From: Limnothrix sp. FACHB-406
GTDB lineage: Bacteria > Cyanobacteriota > Cyanobacteriia > CACIAM-69d
NCBI RefSeq assembly: GCF_014698235.1
Contig: NZ_JACJSP010000005.1
Coordinates: 186,001 to 250,000, forward strand
DNA: 64,000 nt
Direction of reading: 5' to 3'
Shown: positions 8,809-16,800 of the stretch, one piece after another
Layout of the letters: each line of letters starts with the position of its first letter
Numbering within the stretch: the stretch's first letter is position 1
Program-made: the position numbers and the translations under genes
The notes under the pieces: model-generated
The model's input: only the letters and a program-made list of their open reading frames with translations
What the model was told of the DNA's origin: nothing
Databases searched by the model: none

Positions 8809-9639
8809 TTACAAATCAGCAATGTCATCGGCAGAACTGGGCAAAGCTGCTCCACAACGACGGCAATAGCTGGCATCTGGGTCATGAAAAATCAGACCGC
8901 AGCGATCGCAAGCGTTCCGAATTTTATCGTTGGTGTTCACAAAGCTCTTGATCAAGTCACTAATTTGCCAAGGAATAATGGCAATTCCTGACAAAATCAT
9001 CAAAACAGTGACCAATTTTCCCACCTTGGAAACGGGTGTAATATCGCCATAGCCCACGGTGGTCATGGTAACCACCGCAAAATAAAAGGCATCTAGGAAA
9101 TTTTCAATGACGGTAGGATTTTTGGGATGTTCAACCTGATAAATCAAGCCAGAATAAATAAAAACAATGGAAAAAAGAGTAAACAAAATACGAGTGATAA
9201 TCAGGCGATCGTCCGCCGCCAGCCATTGGGGAAGGTAGCGGCGATCGAGAAAGCGCACCAGGCGCAACACTCGAAACCACCGCAACAATCGCAAAAACCG
9301 CACATCCCAAAACCCAATCAGCAGCGGCGCGATCGCGATCGCATCAATGATCGCGTAAGGACTAAAAACATAGCGCCACTTCTGTTCTGCGCACCACAGC
9401 CGCAGGGCATATTCCACCGCAAACACCCCGGCCAACATGCGGTTGCCTACGGTCAAAACCATCCGCAATTGATCATCAATTGTGAAGGTTTCAATTACGA
9501 AGGTCACGGCCGACAACAGAATTGAAACGGCAATGGCCCCGTTCACCCAACGGCTCAGGGGCGTTTCCAAATCATCCAGAACTGCGATCACTCGCTGTTG
9601 AACGGGAGTGCGCGATCGCCCTGCTTCTACTGCCGTCAT
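8809..9639 (-). CDS. Voltage-gated-type potassium channel with C-terminal zinc ribbon
   Basis: The 276-residue protein has a six-helix ion-transporter layout. An arginine-rich fourth segment (FLRLLRWFRVLRLVRFLDRR) is the voltage sensor, and the pore loop contains the K+ selectivity filter TVGYGD. After the last helix comes a short cytoplasmic tail with CDRCG and CRRCG, four cysteines spaced like a zinc ribbon, an uncommon ending for bacterial channels. I choose ATG 9639, four bases after the stop of the upstream gene; an in-frame ATG at 9684 would overlap that gene by 41 bases. It is probably co-transcribed with the upstream membrane protein gene. Confidence 0.9.
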   Translation of the reverse strand: MTAVEAGRSRTPVQQRVIAVLDDLETPLSRWVNGAIAVSILLSAVTFVIETFTIDDQLRMVLTVGNRMLAGVFAVEYALRLWCAEQKWRYVFSPYAIIDAIAIAPLLIGFWDVRFLRLLRWFRVLRLVRFLDRRYLPQWLAADDRLIITRILFTLFSIVFIYSGLIYQVEHPKNPTVIENFLDAFYFAVVTMTTVGYGDITPVSKVGKLVTVLMILSGIAIIPWQISDLIKSFVNTNDKIRNACDRCGLIFHDPDASYCRRCGAALPSSADDIADL

Positions 9640-9643
9640 GGGG

Positions 9644-10072
9644 CTAGTTGGCGGCGGCGGAATCACTATTTCCGCCATTCCCACCGCCTTTGGTCAAGTC
9701 CTCAAGGGTGTTCAAAATCAACCGCTTGGCTTGCAAACGCCATCCCCACTTTTGCACCGTCCAGGCGGCCAAGGTTCCGGCAATCACAAACACAAAGGCG
9801 GCCGGCTGTTCCATGGACACACCAATCAGCAACCCAAGACCCGTCACCCCCCAAAAGGGCAGGGCGATCGACTGGCGCTGTTTCTCCACAAACTCCGCCA
9901 ATTGTCCCCCTTCAGCCAACTCCGCTTTTAATTGCTCCTTGGCTTGGCGTTGTTCGGCAGCCGAGAGGGTCAGACCAATTTTGCGGCGCAATTTTTCGAC
10001 CTTGCGGGCATCAGTGCTGAACTCAGTGAGTTCGTCTTCGGCCATCACAATCAAACGTTCAACGGAATTCAT
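9644..10072 (-). CDS. Small two-helix membrane protein, unknown function
   Basis: The 142-residue protein has a charged helical N-terminal half (residues 1-70, rich in Glu, Lys and Gln, possibly coiled coil), two adjacent membrane segments (about 74-110), and a basic then Gly/Asn-rich tail. It looks like a conserved cyanobacterial hypothetical membrane protein. I start at ATG 10072; an upstream extension to 10360 lies in spacer. It is 4 bases from the K+ channel start, so the two form an operon and may work together, though nothing shows a direct role. Confidence 0.75.
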   Translation of the reverse strand: MNSVERLIVMAEDELTEFSTDARKVEKLRRKIGLTLSAAEQRQAKEQLKAELAEGGQLAEFVEKQRQSIALPFWGVTGLGLLIGVSMEQPAAFVFVIAGTLAAWTVQKWGWRLQAKRLILNTLEDLTKGGGNGGNSDSAAAN

Positions 10073-10367
10073 GATCTCGGGGTGGAATTTAAATCTGGGG
10101 TGGAATTTAAGGAGTTGGCAGCCTTGGGGAGCCATGGGAACTGAAAGCCAGCAACATAACCCAAGCCTAGGATCGACAATAGTGCAACTTGCGTGCAATT
10201 GGCGGGCAATTGACTTGTCCCCAGCGGGCAACCAAGCCACCTTTAGGCAAGCTTTGGGCGATCGGGCCCGGTTCCGGCCCGGAAGGCCCCAGCCAAGCCA
10301 TAATAGAAGCCACTGCCCAAAGTGAGTGCTCGCAAGCGTTCCAGCGAACTGAATCCGCAACCGCGTT

Positions 10368-11765
10368 ATGACTGACTGGCTGACCGATGCTCGTAACCGA
10401 CTGACTGAGGCGATCGCCCGCTACCGCGATCGGGTGGACTTTTTGGCCATCCGCCTCGAAGAATCTCAGGGAACCGATATTCTGCTGCGCGGGGGTCGCC
10501 TGGAAACCCTCAGCGAAAGCGTGGCGATCGGGGGGCAAGTGCGGGCTTGCCACAAGGGCGGTTGGGGCTTTGCCAGCTTTAACCGACTGGATACCCTTCT
10601 GGAACGATTGGAAGAGGCGATCGCGGCGGCCCATCTGGTGGGGGATGATGAAACCCTCCTGGCTTCGGTCGCGCCGGTTCAGACCACCTGCACCTTGCCC
10701 TTGGCCGGCACTGATCCCCGGCAGGTGTCCCTCTCGGACAAAAAGGCCCTTTGCGACCACTATGCAGAAATTTTGCGCGCCGTTGACGGTCGCATCGCCA
10801 CCACGATGGTGCGCTACGGCGACAGCACCCAACGCACCCTGCTAGCCACCTCCGAAGGCACAATGCTGGAGCAATCCTGGGTGGATATGGAGATGCGGTT
10901 TGCGGCCACGGCCCGCAATGGCGAAACGGTGCAAACGGGCCGGGAAACCACCGGCTCCCGCAACGGCTATGAAGACCTGACCCAATTAGATGACCAGGTG
11001 CGCGGGGCGGCCCGGCGGGCGGTGGATGCCCTGTCGCTCCCTTCGGTGAAGGCCGGAACCTATACGGTGGTGATTGACCCAATCTTGACGGGTTTGTTTG
11101 TGCATGAGGCGTTTGGGCATTTGTCCGAAGCCGATATGGCCTACGAAAATCCCGATTTGCTGGAAACCATGAGCCTGGGTCGCCGCTTTGGCCCCGAAAA
11201 TCTGCAAATTTTTGATGGTGCTGCACCTGCCGGCCATCGGGGCAGCTATGCCTACGATGACGAGGGCACACCGGCCAGCACCACCCAATTGATCACCAAC
11301 GGCGTGTTGACCGGGCGGCTCCATTCCCGGGAAACGGCAGGCCGACTGGAGGAACAACCCACGGGGAATGCCCGCTGCTTGAACTATCACTACGCCCCGA
11401 TCGTCCGGATGACCAACACTTGGATCGAGCGTGGCGAAACGCCCGCAGCGGAGTTGATCGCCGGGATCGAAGAGGGGGTTTATGCACGCAACTGGTTGGG
11501 CGGCATGACCAACGGCGAAATGTTCACCTTCACGGCCGGCGAGGCTTGGATGGTGCGCAACGGCGAACTGGCCGAGCCGGTGCGGGATGTCACCCTGTCG
11601 GGCAATGCCTTCAAGACCCTGGCAGATATTGAGGCGATCGGGGACGACTTCTATTGGGATGAGTCCGGCGGTTGCGGCAAGGGCGGCCAAAGTGGATTAC
11701 CGGTTGGTTGCGGTGGCCCCAGCCTGCGGATTCGCAATGTGGTTGTGGGTGGTGAAGCGGCCTAG
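10368..11765 (+). CDS. TldD/PmbA-family metalloprotease, third paralog
   Basis: This 465-residue protein carries HEAFGH (first His at residue 246), the zinc-binding HExxxH of TldD proteins. The C-terminus (SGGCGKGGQSGLPVGCGGPSL) matches the glycine-rich end of active TldD subunits. TldD usually works with PmbA to degrade unfolded or leader-bearing peptides through a closed chamber. A complete tldD-pmbA pair exists at 47.0-49.8 kb, so this gene is an extra, stand-alone member with no PmbA partner beside it. ATG 10368 is the only sensible start. The upstream gene is divergent. Confidence 0.9.
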   Translation: MTDWLTDARNRLTEAIARYRDRVDFLAIRLEESQGTDILLRGGRLETLSESVAIGGQVRACHKGGWGFASFNRLDTLLERLEEAIAAAHLVGDDETLLASVAPVQTTCTLPLAGTDPRQVSLSDKKALCDHYAEILRAVDGRIATTMVRYGDSTQRTLLATSEGTMLEQSWVDMEMRFAATARNGETVQTGRETTGSRNGYEDLTQLDDQVRGAARRAVDALSLPSVKAGTYTVVIDPILTGLFVHEAFGHLSEADMAYENPDLLETMSLGRRFGPENLQIFDGAAPAGHRGSYAYDDEGTPASTTQLITNGVLTGRLHSRETAGRLEEQPTGNARCLNYHYAPIVRMTNTWIERGETPAAELIAGIEEGVYARNWLGGMTNGEMFTFTAGEAWMVRNGELAEPVRDVTLSGNAFKTLADIEAIGDDFYWDESGGCGKGGQSGLPVGCGGPSLRIRNVVVGGEAA

Positions 11766-11832
11766 GGGCTGTCGTTATCGCCTAGGGGCAGGCTGAAGCG
11801 GCTGATTTTTCATGCCTCGATCACATCGTAGA

Positions 11833-11852
11833 CAAGGGGCTTAAGCCCCTTG
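11833..11852. repeat. 20-bp perfect palindrome, copy 2
   Basis: The sequence is identical to the palindrome at 7765-7784. It lies 67 bases after the TldD-like gene and before the Xaa-Pro aminopeptidase gene, which run the same way, so here it could be a terminator stem although no T run follows. Confidence 0.9.
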
Positions 11853-12015
11853 CTGCTCACGGTCTCTCAACGGCAACATCAGGATTTTGGGAATTTGGCA
11901 ACGGTTCCAAGGCCTTTGGGTTGCCAAAACGGCTCTCCAAACCTGATTGAACGTTTTAGATTTGTCGTGCCACCACTGTCTATCAGTTTTGGCTTGAGTT
12001 AGGAATCGCTTAAGG

Positions 12016-13425
12016 ATGCAATCGCCGATGGTCGCCACAGCAAGGGTTAGCAGCGGATCGCCCACGGGTTACATGGCTCCCGGTTGGGCAGAGGAATATC
12101 GATCGCACCGAGCCCGGTTGCTGGAAAAAATCGGCTCCGGCGTGGCCATTTTCCGCAGTGCGCCCCATGCGGTGATGCACAACGATGTGGAATATAACTA
12201 CCGCCAGGACAGCGATTTTTATTACGTGACCGGGTTTGATGAACCAGCGGCCGTAGCGGTGCTAGCTCCTAACCACGAGGAACATCAATTCATCTTATTT
12301 GTGCGTCCTAAGGATCGGCTGGCGGAAACTTGGTCGGGCCGGCGGCTGGGGGTGGAAGCGGCCAAAGAGGCGATCGGGGCAGACGTGGTTTACCCGATCG
12401 AAGAGTTAACCGCCAAGCTGCCGCAATACCTGCAAACGGGCGATCGCATCTTTTACAGTCTGGGTCATGATCCCCAGTTCGATGCGCAGATTCTGGATCT
12501 GTGGAAACAGCAGCGCCGGAGCTATTTCCGCAAAGGGCGCGGCCCGGTAGCCCTCGAAGACCCGATCGCCCGCCTGCACCAACTGCGAAACATCAAGTCC
12601 CCGTTGGAACTGGCGGCCATGCGCCAAGCGGCCGACATCGCCGCCGAGGCCCACCAGCGGGCCATGGAGATGGCCCGGCCCGGCGTTTGGGAATATGAAG
12701 TGCAAGCGGAACTCGATCGGCTTTGTCGATCGCGTGGTGGTTGGGGGCCGGCTTACCCGGCGATCGTCGCTGCCGGGGAAAACGCCTGCATCCTGCATTA
12801 CGTGGAAAACAACTGCCAACTTCAAGATGGCGATCTGTTGCTGATCGATGCCGGTTGCGCCTACGGCTACTACAACAGCGACATCACCCGCACCTTTCCG
12901 GTGAATGGCCGCTTCAGCCCCGAGCAACAAACCCTCTACGAGCTAGTGTTGGCGGCCCAGATGGCGGCGATCGCAGCGGTCAAACCTGGTGATCCCTACA
13001 GCAACGTCCATGACGCGGCCCTGAAAGTCCTGGTTGAAGGTCTACTAGACTTAGGGCTGATGGTCGGCAGCGTAGAACAAATTATTGAAAAAGAACTCTA
13101 TCGCCCCTTCTATCCCCACCGCACCAGTCATTGGCTGGGATTGGATGTGCATGACGTGGGGGTCTACACCTATGGCGATGATCCCTGCTATCTCCAGCCG
13201 GGCCAGGTGCTGACGGTGGAGCCAGGCCTCTACATTGCCCCGGACATCGAACCGAAGCAGCCCGGCGAGGAAGATGATTGGCCCGCTCAACCGGAAGTGC
13301 CGGAACAGTGGCGCGGCATTGGGATTCGGATTGAGGATGATGTATTGGTGACCGAGGGTGGCCATGACGTGCTGACGGCCGCTGTGCCTAAACAGGTTGC
13401 TGATCTGACTTGGGGCAATGGCTAG
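12016..13425 (+). CDS. pepP: Xaa-Pro aminopeptidase (M24B)
   Basis: This 469-residue cytoplasmic metallopeptidase removes N-terminal residues preceding proline. The N-terminal AMP-N domain spans about residues 20-150 (GVAIFRSAP, YRQDSDFYYVTGF). The pita-bread catalytic domain shows all five metal ligands: Asp278, Asp289, His372, Glu402 and Glu440, in DAGCAY, SDITRTFP, SHWLGLDVHD, VEPGLY and IRIEDDV. An acidic insert around residues 411-425 (PKQPGEEDDW) is common in cyanobacterial members. The start could be ATG 12016 or a nearby internal ATG at 12028. Confidence 0.95.
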   Translation: MQSPMVATARVSSGSPTGYMAPGWAEEYRSHRARLLEKIGSGVAIFRSAPHAVMHNDVEYNYRQDSDFYYVTGFDEPAAVAVLAPNHEEHQFILFVRPKDRLAETWSGRRLGVEAAKEAIGADVVYPIEELTAKLPQYLQTGDRIFYSLGHDPQFDAQILDLWKQQRRSYFRKGRGPVALEDPIARLHQLRNIKSPLELAAMRQAADIAAEAHQRAMEMARPGVWEYEVQAELDRLCRSRGGWGPAYPAIVAAGENACILHYVENNCQLQDGDLLLIDAGCAYGYYNSDITRTFPVNGRFSPEQQTLYELVLAAQMAAIAAVKPGDPYSNVHDAALKVLVEGLLDLGLMVGSVEQIIEKELYRPFYPHRTSHWLGLDVHDVGVYTYGDDPCYLQPGQVLTVEPGLYIAPDIEPKQPGEEDDWPAQPEVPEQWRGIGIRIEDDVLVTEGGHDVLTAAVPKQVADLTWGNG

Positions 13426-13877
13426 GCGGAAGCCAATCAGGTTGGATGGACGGGCTGATCGCTCCAGTGAGGTAGCTGGTCCGTTCGACTTGGAATCTGT
13501 CAAGCCCTAAAATGTAAAGAATTAAGAAAAACTTCTGATTTCCCGATCGATCCAGAATCGCGGATGGGTACGTTTGGGCTAAGTGCTTAGATCTTCCCTC
13601 AAGCCCTAGGCGATGCTCCGGTTTGGTTGCTCCCCTGAAGCGCGACACTTCAAGGCTGCAAGCCGATAATTTTTGGGCGGTTCAAGCACAGCCACCTGGC
13701 GTGGTTGGGATGGAACCGATTCGGAGCGCCGCCGGTCTAGGGACAGTGAGTCATGTTGGGGTAGCGAGAAACCGTTCTGAGATTGACGGTCACTCTCCAA
13801 CGCCCCGCCCTTTGCTGTAATGGGTGTGTTTCGGGTCAGTTTTTCAAGAACTCTCAGGCCAAGTTGGTAGAGCCAAT
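13426..13877. other. Leader region upstream of hpsA
   Basis: About 450 bases without a recognisable gene. A -10-like TAAAAT at about 13508 is the only promoter hint. No terminator with a clear T run was found for pepP, and I recognise no riboswitch. The in-frame GTG at 13824 is not preferred as the hpsA start. Confidence 0.4.
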
Positions 13878-16800
13878 ATGATGATCCTGCGGCGGCTAGT
13901 TTTGGCTATTTCGTTCCAATTGGGACGAACGATCGCGCAGTTCCAGCGACTGTTGCATCGTCGAGGGCGATCGGGCGATCGACCCCAAATCCTGGCTTCT
14001 AATCCCTATTGGCGACGGCTGCGATCGCAAGCGGGCTTCGTGTTGCCAACCACGGCCCTGTTGCTGGTGGTGGTGGCCCTTACGATTACTGCTCTCTCGT
14101 TGCGCACCCTCAACCGCACGGATCAAGTCGCAGCCGATCGGGCCCAAAAGGTGATCTACAACGCCGCCACCCCCGCAATCGATCGCGCCAGAGCGAAGCT
14201 TGAAAAGCTTTTTAGCGGAGAAGACCCAAGAATTACGACTAATGGCGTGCCCTCCGAAAAATACTTGCTCAGTATGTTGCTGAACAAAAACCTAACTGGC
14301 AGCAGCGCGTTTGATGCAGTTTTCAATCCTGCCCGGAATCAGTCTTACACCCTCCCTGACGAAACTCAGATTGATATGAATAGGGACGGAGAGCTAGATC
14401 CGGCCTGGCGGTTTCCCGTTGACACAAATGGTGATGGTGAGCAGGACGCTGATGTTGCCTACTCAATCGTTTTCAACTCGTTACCAGCCACTGCCAGCGG
14501 CGAGCTTGACACCGACATGAAGCGTGCTTCATTGCAAGCTCGTGTTGCAGCTTTGAGAACCCGCACAGGGCCCCTAATTCAACAAGAAGGGGCAGACAGC
14601 CCCTGCAATATCGCAGGCAAGCTGAATAAAATCAGTCCTGGCATCCTTCCTCCAATTGAAGCTGGCTGGTATCAAGACCAGAAGAAAACATCTACCCTCC
14701 GCAAGAACTTTCAGGTTGATGCAGTTGTGATTCCCCGAGCCAATACCGCTCGATCGGGAGGCGGAACAAACACCATTGCAACCCTTGAATTCCAGCAAGA
14801 CCGAATTGTAGAAAAGGGGAATAAATGGGGGGCATGGTTTCGTAACGACCTAGAGCTATTCTCTGGAGCACGCTTCAACTGGAATGGAGCTATGCACACT
14901 GAAGGATCTATGTTCTGGGCTGGAGCCAGTAACCCTACACGCTTGTTTTGGGTAAGCGCCCCTTCATCCTGCCTTTACCAAGACCCGGAAGCTTCCAGCA
15001 TTAGTGCCTCGCCAGCAAGCTCCTCAGGAAATTGCAAAAGCTATTCTGGTGAGGGAATTTGTAAAAATTTCCCAGGTGACCTGATTTCGAGTGCTGTGTC
15101 AGGGCCTCGCGGAAATTTTGCCGGCGATCCCAAATTATCAGTTGACTACAAGGCAACCAGTGGCTTGATCGTCCAAGGAAACAGCAACTTTACGACAGAA
15201 ACTGACTCGGTAAATTTCGGAGGCAAAGCAATTGACTTAGCCCTTGATCCGCTGCTCTTATACACTGAGGATGTTAGCGTTCGCCGAAAGTCTGTTAAAG
15301 CCCGTGCGGAAAACTGGCAAAAAGCTGAAGGAGCGGAGTACGCAGAAACACGGTTCAGCGGTCAATCCCTGCCTAAACCTTATTTGGATGATTTTTACCG
15401 GGCTGACAATCGTTACGGCCCTCGACCAACCTATGGCCGTTCCTCAGAGCTGAGGATGCCCGGCACTAAAAAGGTGGGTGACAATATTACTGCCGACGAA
15501 CGCTTAACCCGCAACACCAATACGGAACAACCGGCAGAAGTGGGAGCCGATGGCTACTGGGAGCGCCGCGCCATCAATGAGGGGACTCGAATCATTACCG
15601 GTCAGCGCCTAGAGCTGGAAAATCCCCTAGAAAATCCCCTGGGCTATCCCTCTCAAGCGGATGAATTTGATGCAACAACGCCGCTCCAGTCCTTACAGCG
15701 TCGTAGCTATAAAGATAATCCGGCCGCCGTCCAAGGCACGTTGCTTTTTCACAAAGGTGTTGGGCAAGGGGTAAAGCCGGTGGCTGCCCTGACGAGTACT
15801 GTTCACCCGGGGACTCCCGACACCCTGAAACAGTCGGCAACCTTTGAGAAACTTCCTATCGCGGCTGGTGTCAAGACCAAACCGGAATGGACAGCCTTTG
15901 GGGAGCGCTTTGGAGACGAATCAGAGGAACTTGCGATCGACTTTTTCCATGGCCGCGGCACGAACGGTTGGGAAATGGATGTGGATCGGCTCAATGAGCT
16001 AGTCAGTGTTAGCACTGGCCCCACCAGCACCCCGGTCAACTTAAACGCGACCTTGCGGAAAGCTTTGGAAAACCTGGCGACCTTTGCGGGGGACAAGGAT
16101 GGTGCATTTCCCGCCAAGCAGGAAGCAGGCAAAACTCACCCGCTCCCGCAGTTGGTGAAGTGGGGCGACTTTAGTAATTTGCGCCGGGCCCTCTATGACA
16201 CCAACAACAGTCCGGCTGATGCGACCACCCAGCAGACTGCGGCTCTGAGTACTGGAATGTTGGCTTACAACATTGCCTATTTGGATGCGATCGACTACAG
16301 CGATCCGGACTTCCAAACCACCGTTCTCGATAAGCTGGCGGAAGCCCTCGGCAAAATTGGGGACAACGATCCAGCCTGGAATAAAAAGGAAGACCCCTCC
16401 CGTGCGGATTGGCTCTCGGGAGCACGCACCGACAGCGCCAATGACCGCAAGTTGGGACGGGTTGACATTTTTCGCCCCGGAGACACCACGGGGCCCTTCT
16501 CTGTGCGGGTTTATCCAGGAAACTCCGGGCTGCGCAGTCCCTCTGACTTCAATAGCCGTAATCAGGAGGGTGCAGATTTTGTGGAAGTGCAGTTGGCTAG
16601 CCTCAAAACCCAGGGCGGTCAACCCCTGGCTAGTCCGCCCCTGCTGAAGCGGATTCCGGCTGCGGATCCGGCCCTGAAACCTGGTGAGAATCCGTTCGCG
16701 GCGACCACAGCTTCCACCGATGAAGTGACACCACTGGTTCCTCCGGAAGCCTATGTGGCGGCCTTGGCAGATAAGAGCACCAGCGGAGCGGCCCTCAACC

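Noticed and set aside
11841-12065. Minus-strand frame near the second palindrome
   Set aside because: It overlaps the pepP start and half the spacer, with no family resemblance.
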